Notes under the pieces: model-generated | Databases searched by the model: none | What the model was told of the DNA's origin: nothing | What the model saw: the letters and a program-made list of their open reading frames with translations, nothing else | Made by a program: the position numbers and the translations under genes | Assembly: GCA_934876235.1 (NCBI GenBank) | Contig: CAKXKM010000005.1 | Span: forward strand, 1-49,545 | Direction: 5' to 3' | DNA from: Collinsella sp. AF02-46-1 | GTDB taxonomy: Bacteria > Actinomycetota > Coriobacteriia > Coriobacteriales > Coriobacteriaceae | DNA: 49,545 nucleotides | Part shown: positions 26,209-34,574 of the stretch, one piece after another | How positions within the stretch are numbered: position 1 is the first letter of the stretch | How the letters are laid out: every line of letters starts with the position of its first letter

Positions 26209-26492
26209 TGGGCAAGACGTATACGGCCGCTAATGGTCAGGTTGTAACGGATGAAACGATTGACGCGTGGTGCGAGTCGTACGAGCGCGGAGAGTTTCCG
26301 GATGGCGAACACACCGTTGGTGGGATCGTGCATGGACGGCCCCCACTCTCAGGTGAGGGGACGGCAACGCTGTCGGTCAAGATTCCTCTGGGAATGAAGG
26401 AGGCCATTCGTCGACGGGCGGCTGCCGAGGGGATGACGCCAAGTGAGTTTGCCCGTGCGGCTCTGAGCGAAAAACTTCTTGCTGCCGGCTGA
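26205..26492 (+). CDS. Ribbon-helix-helix putative antitoxin
   Basis: 95 residues. The N-terminal part (YERGEFPDGEHTVGGIVHGRP) is probably the toxin-binding or linker region. The C-terminal part (TATLSVKIPLGMKEAIRRRA, then GMTPSEFARAALSEKL) matches a CopG/Arc-like ribbon-helix-helix DNA-binding domain. RHH placed at the C-terminus is unusual for CopG but common in actinobacterial relatives. ATG 26205 overlaps the toxin stop; ATG 26208 is an equal alternative. Likely neutralises the upstream protein and autoregulates the pair. Confidence 0.7.
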   Translation: MMGKTYTAANGQVVTDETIDAWCESYERGEFPDGEHTVGGIVHGRPPLSGEGTATLSVKIPLGMKEAIRRRAAAEGMTPSEFARAALSEKLLAAG

Positions 26493-26555
26493 TGCCTCTG
26501 ACGTGCCGATTTATAGAACCGAGGCTGTGCTCAAAAACTTTTTTGAAATTCTCGG

Positions 26556-26583
26556 TTGACCGGAACGCGTCCTTGGTTATACT
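26556..26583 (+). promoter_or_regulatory. Promoter of tRNA-Phe
   Basis: TTGACC (26556-26561), 16-bp spacer, TATACT (26578-26583), 33 bp before the mature 5' end of the tRNA. Confidence 0.85.
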
Positions 26584-26615
26584 AATCAAGCCTTGAAACA
26601 AGGCACACCTCAAAT

Positions 26616-26670
<55 letters not shown>

Positions 26671-26688
<18 letters not shown>

Positions 26689-26920
26689 CCTTGAATTGAC
26701 TAGGACCTCTGCAAAGGGGTCCTTTTCTTTTATGCAGCCCCCACATGGAATCGAACCCCGTGAGGGCGCGGAGCTGAGTAAACGCGTAAGCGTTTGCCAG
26801 CGCAGCTCGCAAGGCGCGTAAGCGCAGCAGCGGTCCGTCCGCGCAGCGCGCGGACGCGATTCCCTTCCCCGCCACCTTGAATTGACTAGGACCTCTGCAA
26901 AGGGGTCCTTTTCTTTTATG
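26671..26920 (+). repeat. tRNA-tail element 1 (tRNA-Phe): 3'-end duplication plus hairpins
   Basis: A perfect 64-bp direct repeat (26671-26734 and 26857-26920, offset 186) starts in the T-loop and includes the tRNA 3' end and terminator. The 122 bp between contain an inverted copy of the T-arm (near 26743-26760, GGAATCGAACCCC) and three hairpins. Hairpin 1 is AAACGC-GTAA-GCGTTT (26780-26795) with an outer GAGCTG/CAGCTC stem. Hairpin 2 is GCGC-GTAA-GCGC (26814-26825). Hairpin 3 is a 9-bp stem with loop AGC (26836-26856) ending exactly where the second copy begins. The same layout follows the other three tRNAs. Confidence 0.85.
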
Positions 26921-27170
26921 TAGGGTTCTGCGGAAACTGCGTCCCAGAATAAGGGCTCAGAACGGGACACACTTTCCGGTGCCTGCCTCCGGCGCGCGTA
27001 CACACCTCGTCGCACCATTCCGAGCGCGCCCGCCCCAGACATTCCTCCCACTTTCGCGTCACTTTACAGACCGTTCGGTCGCCTGTCCGCACACGCGGGT
27101 ATACTCAAAACGATACTTATCCTATGCAATACGATGCGGGTTCGACCTGCATGATCCGAAGGGGGCAGTG

Positions 27171-28232
27171 ATGGAGAGGATACTCGGCGTTAATCTCTCT
27201 GGCTGGTTTATTCCCGAGCCTTGGGTGACCCCGTCGCTGTACGCGGCGACCGGTGCATCCAACGCGGCCGAGCTACAGGAGGCCATGGGTACCGCCGCCT
27301 ATAACGAGCGCATGCGCCGCCATTACGAGACGTTTGTGAGCGAGGACGATTTTCGTCGCATGGCGCAGATCGGTCTCAATGCCGTGCGTCTGCCGGTGCC
27401 TTGGTATGCCTTTGGCTCACAGGAGTCCGATGCCTCCTACATATCGGTTGTCGATTACATCGACCGCGCGATTGAGTGGGCTGCCAAGTACGACATCCGC
27501 GTGCTGCTCGATCTGGCAACTGTGCCCGGTGGCCAGGGCGATTCCAACGATTCGCCCACCACGCCGGAGGCTGTTGCCGAGTGGCATTCGTCCACTAACG
27601 GCCGCCATGTCGCACTCGACGTGCTCGAGCGCTTGGCCGATCGCTATGGCGAGGCCGAGAGCCTGCTGGGCATTGAGCTGCTGGACACGCCGCAGATGAG
27701 CGTTCGCAAGAGCCTCTTCACCATGACGGATGGCATTCCCGCTCACTACCTGCGCAATTTCTATCGCGATGCCTACGAGCTCGTCCGTTCGTATATGCCC
27801 GAGGATAAGATCGTCGTCTTCTCGTCGTCGGGGCATCCCAGCGAGTGGAAGCATTTTATGCGCGGCGCCAAGTACAAGAACGTCTACATGGACCTTCACC
27901 TGTACCATTACCGCGACGAGTATGCGCTCGACATCACGAGCCCTCGCGGGCTGACGACGGCGATTTCGCGTAACAAGCGCGAGCTTAAAGAAGCGATTTC
28001 GACTGGGTTCCCCGTGCTGGTGGGCGAATGGTCGGGCGCGGCGATCTTTGCCAACTCGTCGGTTACGCCCGAGGGCCGCAATGCCTACGAGCGCGTGTTT
28101 ATCGCCAACCAGCTGGCTTCGTTTGCGCCGGCTGCCGGTTGGTTCTTCCAAACGTGGAAGACCGAGAAGCGCATTGCAGCATGGGACGCCCGCGCGGCGC
28201 TCGGTACGCTCGAGCGCGGCATGATTGAATAG
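27171..28232 (+). CDS. GH5-like (exo-beta-1,3-glucanase-like) protein lacking the usual acid/base Glu
   Basis: 353 residues with the TIM-barrel pattern of glycoside hydrolase family 5: NLSGWFIPEPWVTPSLY at the start, VRLPVPWYAF on strand 3, DLHLYHY, and the nucleophile region VLVGEWSGA (E286). However, the position of the Asn-Glu-Pro acid/base motif reads Asp-Thr-Pro (172-174), and the upstream LLDLHGAPGG motif reads LLDLATVPGG. Either the enzyme is inactive, or it uses an altered mechanism. No signal peptide, so it is intracellular. ATG 27171 has a GGGGG-type Shine-Dalgarno; an open frame upstream to 26979 is non-coding. A -10 TATACT lies at 27100-27105. Confidence 0.75.
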   Translation: MERILGVNLSGWFIPEPWVTPSLYAATGASNAAELQEAMGTAAYNERMRRHYETFVSEDDFRRMAQIGLNAVRLPVPWYAFGSQESDASYISVVDYIDRAIEWAAKYDIRVLLDLATVPGGQGDSNDSPTTPEAVAEWHSSTNGRHVALDVLERLADRYGEAESLLGIELLDTPQMSVRKSLFTMTDGIPAHYLRNFYRDAYELVRSYMPEDKIVVFSSSGHPSEWKHFMRGAKYKNVYMDLHLYHYRDEYALDITSPRGLTTAISRNKRELKEAISTGFPVLVGEWSGAAIFANSSVTPEGRNAYERVFIANQLASFAPAAGWFFQTWKTEKRIAAWDARAALGTLERGMIE

Positions 28233-28238
28233 GTTGAT

Positions 28239-29117
28239 ATGACGCAAAACAGCGCCCATACGGGCAAACTCTATGTGGTCGGCACGCCCATCGGCAACCT
28301 GGGTGACCTGTCCCCGCGCGTTGGCGAGGCCTTTGCCGCTGCCGATGTCATCTGCTGCGAAGACACGCGTGTGACGTCAAAGCTGCTGATGCACCTGGGC
28401 ATTTCCAAGCCGCTTGTCCGTTGCGACGAGAATGTGATCGCTAGCCGCGCTGCCGGCCTGGTCGACCGTCTGCTGGCGGGGGAGACCCTCGCCTTTGCCT
28501 CGGACGCCGGCATGCCGAGCGTGTCCGATCCCGGCCAAGCGCTGGTCGAGGCGGCGCGTGAGGCCGATTTGCCCGTCGAAGTTATTCCCGGGCCCTCTGC
28601 TTGCGTCACGGCGCTTGTTTCGTCCGGCATTCCCTGCGAGCATTTTTTCTTCGAGGGCTTTTTGGGCCGAAAGCACGGCGACCGTGTGCGCCGTTTGCAG
28701 CGCCTTGCCGTGGTGCCCGGCGCACTCATCTTCTACGAGTCTCCACATCGCATCGTGGCGACGCTCGAGGCCGTGGCGGAGGTCTTTCCCCAGCGTGAGG
28801 TTGCCGTCTGCCGCGAACTCACCAAGCTGCACGAGGAGGTCTTGCGCGGGCCCGCTGACCAGCTTGCCGAGGAGCTGCGTGCTCGCGGCGAGGTAAAGGG
28901 CGAGATTGCGCTGGTCATCGCGCCGCCGAGCGAGGATGAGGAGGCCGGCATCGCGCCGGTTGGCGCTGCGGTAGCGGATCCCGACGAGGCCCTGCGCGAG
29001 GATATCCGCACCGCGCTCGAGGAGGGGGAGCCCGCCTCTGCGGTGGCCAAGCGCCTGTCTCAGAAGTATTCGCGCCGCAAGCGCGATGTCTATGCCATGG
29101 TGCTCGATATGCAATAG
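28239..29117 (+). CDS. rsmI: 16S rRNA 2'-O-ribose C1402 methyltransferase
   Basis: Methylates the 2'-O of C1402 in the 16S rRNA decoding centre, using S-adenosylmethionine. The 292-residue protein shows the tetrapyrrole-methylase-like fold motifs: VGTPIGNLGDLSPR at residues 13-26, CCEDTRVTSKLL, FASDAGMPSVSDPG, VIPGPSAC, and the HEEVLRGP segment typical of RsmI. A C-terminal helix-rich tail follows (about 245-292). It begins 6 bp after the GH5-like gene; the Shine-Dalgarno is weak. Confidence 0.95.
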   Translation: MTQNSAHTGKLYVVGTPIGNLGDLSPRVGEAFAAADVICCEDTRVTSKLLMHLGISKPLVRCDENVIASRAAGLVDRLLAGETLAFASDAGMPSVSDPGQALVEAAREADLPVEVIPGPSACVTALVSSGIPCEHFFFEGFLGRKHGDRVRRLQRLAVVPGALIFYESPHRIVATLEAVAEVFPQREVAVCRELTKLHEEVLRGPADQLAEELRARGEVKGEIALVIAPPSEDEEAGIAPVGAAVADPDEALREDIRTALEEGEPASAVAKRLSQKYSRRKRDVYAMVLDMQ

Positions 29118-29186
29118 ATGGAGGATATCCAGCCCTTGCGCTAGAATCATCCCCTGTATGCAACGTTTTTCTGGAGGACAAACCCC

Positions 29187-30788
29187 ATGGATCAAAGCAA
29201 GCCTTCGTTCTTTATCACGACGCCCATCTACTACGTCAACGCCGATCCGCACCTGGGCACGGCTTATTCCACCATCATCGCCGACGTTCAGGCTCGCTAT
29301 CGCCGCTCCGCCGGCTATAACGTCAAGTTCCTGACTGGCATGGACGAGCACGGCGAGAAGGTCGCCGAGGCCGCTGCCAAGCACAACATGACGCCGCAGG
29401 AGTGGACCGACAGCCAGGCTCCGCACTTCAAGGAGCTTTGGAGCAAGCTCGAGATCTCCAACGACGACTTCATTCGCACCACCGAGCCGCGCCAGCATCA
29501 CGCCGTGCAGTATCTGTGGGAGCGCATGAAGGAGTCCGGCTACCTGTATAAGGGCAGCTATGACGGCTGGTACTGCGTGCCCGACGAGACCTACTTTACC
29601 GATACGCAGGTCCAGAAGGGCGACGAGGAGTACGGCAGCGTCGGCCAGCATCTATGCCCCGACTGCCACCGTCCGCTTGAGCGCGTGCAGGAGGAGTCCT
29701 ACTTCTTTAAGCTCTCCGCCTTCCAGGACAAGCTGCTCAAGCTCTATGACGAGCACCCCGACTTTGTCGAGCCTGCGTTCCGCATGAACGAGGTACGTAG
29801 CTTTGTCGAGGGCGGCCTTAACGACCTTTCCGTGAGCCGCACGAGCTTTGACTGGGGCATTCAGGTCCCGTTTGACGAGGGTCACGTGACCTACGTGTGG
29901 TTCGATGCGCTGCTCAACTATATGACGGCCGTCGGCTACGGTGTCGACACCGACGAGGCGCGTGCCGAGCTGGCCTATCGCTGGCCCGCGCAGTTCCACA
30001 TCGTGGGTAAGGACATCATCCGCTTCCACTGCGTCATTTGGCCCGCCATGCTCATGGCCATCGGCGAGGCCCTGCCCGAGCACGTCTTTGCACACGGCTT
30101 CCTGACCGTGCGCAATGCCGAGACAGGCAAGGCCGAGAAGATGTCCAAGAGCCGCGGTAACGCCATCGCTCCGCAGGACGTTATCGACATGCTGGGCGTC
30201 GAGGGCTATCGCTACTACTTCATGACCGACGTCGTTCCCGGTACCGACGGCGCCATCAGCTTCGATCGCATGGAGCAGGTCTACAACGCCGATCTGGCCA
30301 ACAGCTGGGGCAACCTCATTTCGCGCTCGCTCAACATGAGCGCAAAGTACTTTGACGGCTGCGCCCCGGCTAAACCGGCGTCTGCCGACGCGTTCGATAA
30401 CCCGCTGGCAAAGATTGCCGACGGTTTGGTCGAGCGCTACATGGCCAAGATGGACATGCTCGATTACGGCGGAGCCAAGGATGAGGTCATGGAGCTCATC
30501 CATGCCGCCAACCACTACATCGAGGACTCCGAGCCCTGGGCGCTTGCCAAGGACGAGGCCAAGGCTGACGAGCTGGCATTTGTGATTTACAACCTGCTCG
30601 AGGCCATCCGCATCGCCGCCCACCTGCTGATGCCGCTCATGCCCCAGACTTCTGTCGAGGCTCTGCGCCGCCTGTCCTGTGAGGGCGAGGCCGCGAGCGA
30701 CGACCTCAAGGGCATTTGCGCTTGGGGCCTGCTTGCTGGTGGTCAGCCCGTCGAGAAGGGCGATCCGCTGTTCCCGCGTCTGGCGTAG
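29187..30788 (+). CDS. metG: Methionine--tRNA ligase
   Basis: Class I synthetase charging initiator and elongator tRNA-Met. 533 residues: PIYYVNADPHLGTAY with the HIGH-type HLGT motif, zinc-site CPDC in the connective peptide (one CxxC), the anticodon-proximal core, and KMSKS at about 318-322. The C-terminal dimerisation/tRNA-binding domain found in longer MetG proteins is absent. TGGAGGAC precedes ATG 29187. A -10-like TAGAAT lies at 29142-29147. A terminator follows at 30833. Confidence 0.97.
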   Translation: MDQSKPSFFITTPIYYVNADPHLGTAYSTIIADVQARYRRSAGYNVKFLTGMDEHGEKVAEAAAKHNMTPQEWTDSQAPHFKELWSKLEISNDDFIRTTEPRQHHAVQYLWERMKESGYLYKGSYDGWYCVPDETYFTDTQVQKGDEEYGSVGQHLCPDCHRPLERVQEESYFFKLSAFQDKLLKLYDEHPDFVEPAFRMNEVRSFVEGGLNDLSVSRTSFDWGIQVPFDEGHVTYVWFDALLNYMTAVGYGVDTDEARAELAYRWPAQFHIVGKDIIRFHCVIWPAMLMAIGEALPEHVFAHGFLTVRNAETGKAEKMSKSRGNAIAPQDVIDMLGVEGYRYYFMTDVVPGTDGAISFDRMEQVYNADLANSWGNLISRSLNMSAKYFDGCAPAKPASADAFDNPLAKIADGLVERYMAKMDMLDYGGAKDEVMELIHAANHYIEDSEPWALAKDEAKADELAFVIYNLLEAIRIAAHLLMPLMPQTSVEALRRLSCEGEAASDDLKGICAWGLLAGGQPVEKGDPLFPRLA

Positions 30789-30832
30789 AGACTTCGCGAG
30801 CGCCATATCGGCAATTTGCTGTTTAGATGTAA

Positions 30833-30863
30833 GGGCATGGCCGCAACGGTCCATGCCCTTTTG
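30833..30863 (+). terminator. Intrinsic terminator of metG
   Basis: GGGCATGG (30833-30840) pairs with CCATGCCC (30851-30858), with an inner CCG/CGG, followed by four T residues. Confidence 0.9.
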
Positions 30864-30898
30864 TTTCAAGACGCCGCCATCATGCTAAGGAGGCAACC

Positions 30899-31759
30899 AT
30901 GACAACTTCGCCTTTGGCAAACCCCACGGCAACAAGGGAGCTGCTGGAGGAGTTTGGCCTTGCGACCAAGCATCGCCTGGGCCAGAACTTTCTAATCGAC
31001 AATCATGTGATCGAGCGTATCTGCGAGCTTGCCGAGCTTGCAGGTGACGAGCGCGTACTCGAGGTGGGTCCGGGTTGTGGAACGTTGACACTTGCGTTGC
31101 TGCAGGAAGCGGCGTGCGTTACGTCCATTGAGGCCGATCCCGAGCTTGAGCCGGTGCTCGATGCCCACGCCGCCGACTATGCCAACTTCCGCTTTATCAT
31201 GGGCGATGCGCTCAAGGTGACGCCGGAGCAGATTGAGCAGGCCGCCGGTGGTGAACCCACGGTGTTTGTCGCGAATCTGCCCTATAACGTGGCGGCGACG
31301 ATCATTCTTCAGTTCTTCCAGACGATGCCCACGCTTAAGCGCGCTGTCGTCATGGTGCAAAAGGAGGTTGCCGATCGCATTGCCGCAGTGCCGGGCAACA
31401 AGACCTATGGCGGCTATACGGCAAAGCTCGGCCTGTATGCGCAGGTGACGGGTCGCTTTGAGGTGCCGCCGCGTTGCTTTATGCCGGCGCCGCACGTGGA
31501 CTCGGCCGTCGTGCGTATCGACCGTGTTGACGGTGTGGTGCCCGAAGAACTCGATCGCGAATTTGTGGCCCGCGTGATTGACGCTGCATTTGCTCAGCGT
31601 CGCAAGACCATCCGCAATTCCATGAGCGCCAACGGTTTTGCCAAGGACGTGCTCGATGCCGCCTTTGAGGCTTGCGGTATCGCACCCACCACGCGCGCCG
31701 AGACGCTTGATGTTGCCGACTTTGTCCGTCTGGCCCAGGAGCTAATCCATGATGCCTAA
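30899..31759 (+). CDS. rsmA: 16S rRNA dimethyladenosine transferase
   Basis: KsgA-type enzyme that dimethylates A1518 and A1519 of 16S rRNA. 286 residues: HRLGQNFLID (SAM-binding N-terminus), LEVGPGCGTLT (motif I), the catalytic NLPYNV, and the C-terminal helical domain. AAGGAGG precedes ATG 30899. The end overlaps tatD by 11 bp, so the two are co-translated. rsmI, metG, rsmA and tatD form a gene neighbourhood common in Gram-positive bacteria. Confidence 0.97.
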   Translation: MTTSPLANPTATRELLEEFGLATKHRLGQNFLIDNHVIERICELAELAGDERVLEVGPGCGTLTLALLQEAACVTSIEADPELEPVLDAHAADYANFRFIMGDALKVTPEQIEQAAGGEPTVFVANLPYNVAATIILQFFQTMPTLKRAVVMVQKEVADRIAAVPGNKTYGGYTAKLGLYAQVTGRFEVPPRCFMPAPHVDSAVVRIDRVDGVVPEELDREFVARVIDAAFAQRRKTIRNSMSANGFAKDVLDAAFEACGIAPTTRAETLDVADFVRLAQELIHDA

Positions 31760-32666
31760 TGCCGAACGCGTGACGTTTACCAAGAAAAAGAAGACGGTTG
31801 CTTGTCCCGTGCCCTTGGCACCGCTTGCTGACACGCATGCGCATCTGCTTTCGTTTTGGGGCAAAGAAGTGCCCGAGACACTCGTGCGCGCCAAAGCCGC
31901 GGGCATCGACCTGTTGGTGACGGTCTTCGATCCCATTGCCGATAAGCGCAGCGTGACGGACTATAGCGACTGGCTGACGCGCGAGATTCTGCCGATGCAG
32001 GATATCCCGCAGATCAAGTATCTTGCCGGCGTGCATCCGTATGGCGCGCCGGACTATACCGACGACGTTCACGCACAGGTCGTTGCCGCACTCGATGACC
32101 CCTTATGCGCCGGTATTGGCGAAATCGGCCTGGACTACCACATGGACTATGATGACGATATCGCGCCGGCACCTCATAACGTGCAGATTGACTGCATGGC
32201 GCGCCAGCTCGAGCTTGCCGTGTGCCGTAACGTGCCGGTGGAGTTGCACCTGCGGCACGAGGACTCGGATGGGGAGCGCACCTCGCATATGGATGCGTAC
32301 AACGTGCTTCGTGAGGTGGGCGTGCCCCAGGCCGGTTGTGTGCTGCACTGCTTTGGCGAGGACCGCGCCACGATGGAGCGCTTTGTGAAGCTGGGCTGCT
32401 ATATCGCCTATGGTGGTGCGGCCACCTTTAAGCGCAACGACGACGTGCGCGAGGCATTTGCGGCGACCCCGCTCGACCGCATTTTGTTCGAGACGGATTG
32501 CCCGTATATGGCTCCGGAGCCCATCCGCGGTCTTGAATGCGAGCCCGCAATGATCTCCATTACGGCAAACGCGCTGGTTAACGACCGTGTCGATCGCACT
32601 GGTGAGGACGCCGAAACAATCGCGCAAGCCGCTTGGGAAAATGCCTGCAAACTTTTTCAAAAATAG
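31749..32666 (+). CDS. tatD: TatD family metal-dependent hydrolase/DNase
   Basis: Amidohydrolase-superfamily nuclease. 305 residues with the metal motif DTHAHL (about 31-36), GEIGLDYH, HLRHED, and the C-terminal ETDCPYMAPEP. The N-terminal extension of about 30 residues, rich in Lys, is longer than usual, and several insertions make it about 45 residues longer than typical TatD. ATG 31749 overlaps rsmA; ATG 31752 is equivalent. Confidence 0.93.
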   Translation: MMPNAERVTFTKKKKTVACPVPLAPLADTHAHLLSFWGKEVPETLVRAKAAGIDLLVTVFDPIADKRSVTDYSDWLTREILPMQDIPQIKYLAGVHPYGAPDYTDDVHAQVVAALDDPLCAGIGEIGLDYHMDYDDDIAPAPHNVQIDCMARQLELAVCRNVPVELHLRHEDSDGERTSHMDAYNVLREVGVPQAGCVLHCFGEDRATMERFVKLGCYIAYGGAATFKRNDDVREAFAATPLDRILFETDCPYMAPEPIRGLECEPAMISITANALVNDRVDRTGEDAETIAQAAWENACKLFQK

Positions 32667-32669
32667 TTC

Positions 32670-32698
32670 TTGCGTTCGCGATGGCGCTCCGTTATTCT
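32670..32698 (+). promoter_or_regulatory. Promoter of tRNA-Leu
   Basis: TTGCGT (32670-32675), 17-bp spacer, TATTCT (32693-32698), 12 bp before the tRNA. Confidence 0.82.
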
Positions 32699-32709
32699 AA
32701 TTCCTGCAC

Positions 32710-32796
32710 GCGGGCGTGGCGGAATTGGCAGACGCGTACGGTTCAGGTCCGTATGGGGGCAACCCCATGAAGGTTCAAGTCCTTTCGCCCGCACCA
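32710..32796 (+). tRNA. tRNA-Leu (CAG)
   Basis: A class II tRNA with a long variable arm (GGGG-CAA-CCCC core). The acceptor stem GCGGGCG/CGCCCGC pairs perfectly. Anticodon CAG lies in loop TTCAGGT. Discriminator A at 32793 and an encoded CCA to 32796. The terminator (AGCTCCC/GGGGGCT, then T residues) follows at 32808-32833. Confidence 0.96.
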
Positions 32797-33028
32797 TTGA
32801 TTGAAAGAGCTCCCAGCAATGGGGGCTTTTTTGTTATGGGCCCACCGCGGGGACTTGAACCTGCGAAGGAGCGAGCGTAAAGAAAACGCGGAGCGTTTTT
32901 AGCGAGCTGGCGAGTCCGCCGGCAGGCGGGCGAAGCCGATGCGGATCCGCGAAGCGGATACGCGGACGTCCTTTCGCCCGCACCATTGATTGAAAGAGCT
33001 CCCAGCAATGGGAGCTCTTTTTGTTATG
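32779..33028 (+). repeat. tRNA-tail element 2 (tRNA-Leu): 3'-end duplication plus hairpins
   Basis: Direct copies 32779-32838 and 32968-33028 (offset 189-190) start in the T-loop and include the terminator. The terminator copies differ (GGGGGCT versus GGGAGCT) but both still pair. Between them are an inverted T-arm (GGGACTTGAACCT, 32850-32862) and three hairpins. Hairpin 1 is AAAACGC-GGA-GCGTTTT (32883-32899), hairpin 2 is CCGCC-GGCA-GGCGG (32916-32929), and hairpin 3 is 10 bp with one mismatch and loop GAA (32941-32963). Closely similar to element 3. Confidence 0.85.
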
Positions 33029-33085
33029 CACGATCTCCTTGGACGGGTATCCTAGTACCAACGTGTGCCTATCAGAGGAGAGACC

Positions 33086-34024
33086 ATGCTGTTTTCCGGT
33101 ATCATCGCCGCCCTTACCAGCCTTTTGATTCCCATCATCATCCTGTTGCTGCTGCTCCCCAACGCCTGTTATGTCGTTGAACAGCAGCACGCCGTAATCA
33201 TCGAGCGCTTGGGTAAGTTCAACCGTATCGTCAACGCGGGCTTCCACGTGAAGGTGCCCGTGATCGACCGCAAGGCCGCCACGGTGAGCCTGCGCACCAT
33301 GAAAAATGGTTTTGGCATCGACGTTAAGACCCAGGACAACGTGACCATCGGCCTTGAGGTCTCTGCTCAGTACCACGTGAGCTACGACATGGGCGCCGGC
33401 CCGGCAGATTCGGGCATCTACAAGAGCTACTACATGCTGCAGGAGCCCGTCGACCAGATGCGTGACTTCATCACCGACGCCCTGCGCTCTTCGATTCCTG
33501 TCTACACACTCGATGAGGTCTTTGCCAAGAAGGATGACATCGCCAAGGATGTCAACGCTACCGTTTCCGAGCAGATGGCCGCCTACGGCTTCACCCTCGT
33601 GTCGACGCTCATCACCAAAATCGCACTGCCGACCGAGGTTGAGAACTCCATGAACGACATCAACGCCGCCCAGCGCAAGCGCGCTGCGGCACAGGAGCTC
33701 GCCGAGGCAGACCGCATCAAGCGCGTCACCGAGGCGACCGCCGAGGCCGAGGCAATGGAAAAGGCGGGCGAGGGCATCGCCAACCAGCGCAAGGCCATCG
33801 CACTGGGTATCAAAGATTCGCTCGAGATCATCCAGGAGACGGGTGTCGGCAATGACGAGGCCAACCAACTGTTCATGTTTACGCAGTGGTCCGAGATGAT
33901 GACGGAGTTCGCTCGCACGGGTAAAACCTCGACGGTCGTGCTGCCGAGCGACTTTTCGCAGTCGGCCTCGATGTTCGAGCAGATGCTGGCCGCCGGCAAA
34001 GTTCAAAACGATTCGAAGGAGTAG
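33086..34024 (+). CDS. SPFH/band 7 (stomatin-like) membrane protein
   Basis: 312 residues: an N-terminal hydrophobic anchor (about 5-25) followed by an SPFH domain (EQQHAVIIERLGKFNRIVNA, then FHVKVPVIDRKA) and a coiled-coil rich in Ala and Glu (about 195-245). It is of the stomatin/prohibitin type, which form membrane-associated oligomeric scaffolds. ATG 33086 has GAGGAGAG just upstream; a GTG at 33065 in frame lies before that site and is unlikely. No NfeD-like partner is adjacent. The precise role is unknown. Confidence 0.88.
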   Translation: MLFSGIIAALTSLLIPIIILLLLLPNACYVVEQQHAVIIERLGKFNRIVNAGFHVKVPVIDRKAATVSLRTMKNGFGIDVKTQDNVTIGLEVSAQYHVSYDMGAGPADSGIYKSYYMLQEPVDQMRDFITDALRSSIPVYTLDEVFAKKDDIAKDVNATVSEQMAAYGFTLVSTLITKIALPTEVENSMNDINAAQRKRAAAQELAEADRIKRVTEATAEAEAMEKAGEGIANQRKAIALGIKDSLEIIQETGVGNDEANQLFMFTQWSEMMTEFARTGKTSTVVLPSDFSQSASMFEQMLAAGKVQNDSKE

Positions 34025-34030
34025 ACGCGC

Positions 34031-34501
34031 GTGAAATACACCGTCGTTTGCGTCGGTAAGCTCAAGGAGCGCTTTTGGAAGGACGCGTGCGCTGAGTACA
34101 CCAAGCGCCTAGGTGCCTATGCCAAGGTGGATATCCGCGAGGTGGCCGATATCGACCCGGCTAAGGCGGGCGGCGTGGATGCCGCGCGCGACAAGGAGGG
34201 GGCGGCGATTCTTGCCGCCTTGCCATCTCGAGCGCATTTGATCCTGCTGGCTATCGAGGGCAAGGAGCGCTCGAGCGAGGAGTTTTCGGCGAGGCTCGAC
34301 GATCTTATGCTGCGAGGCAGCAGCGACATTGCCTTTGTAATCGGCGGTTCGGACGGCGTGAGTGATGAGGTGCGCGCCCGCGCCGACGAGATGCTCAGCT
34401 TTGGACGCATTACCTTGCCGCATAACCTGGCGCGTGTGGTGCTGCTAGAGCAGATTTACCGTGCCTGCAAGATCAGTCGTGGCGAGCCGTATCACAAATA
34501 G
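34031..34501 (+). CDS. rlmH: 23S rRNA pseudouridine(1915) N3-methyltransferase
   Basis: SPOUT methyltransferase that modifies pseudouridine 1915 in helix 69 of 23S rRNA. The 156 residues include KYTVVCVGKLKERFW at the N-terminus, IEGKERSSEEF, the knot region FVIGGSDGVSDEV, and LPHNLARVVLLEQIYRA with GEPYHK at the C-terminus, all characteristic of RlmH. GTG 34031 begins 6 bp after the SPFH gene. Confidence 0.97.
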   Translation: MKYTVVCVGKLKERFWKDACAEYTKRLGAYAKVDIREVADIDPAKAGGVDAARDKEGAAILAALPSRAHLILLAIEGKERSSEEFSARLDDLMLRGSSDIAFVIGGSDGVSDEVRARADEMLSFGRITLPHNLARVVLLEQIYRACKISRGEPYHK

Positions 34502-34574
34502 GTCGGCAATACGAAACAATGGCGTGGGACAATACCTTTCGTTTTGAGGAATGTGTCTGAAAGGACTATGAGAT

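Noticed and set aside
27070..27081. A GACCG-TT-CGGTC-like inverted repeat upstream of the GH5-like gene as a TetR operator
   Set aside because: Arms are only 4-5 bp, no regulator gene is adjacent, and such short repeats are expected by chance in high-GC DNA.
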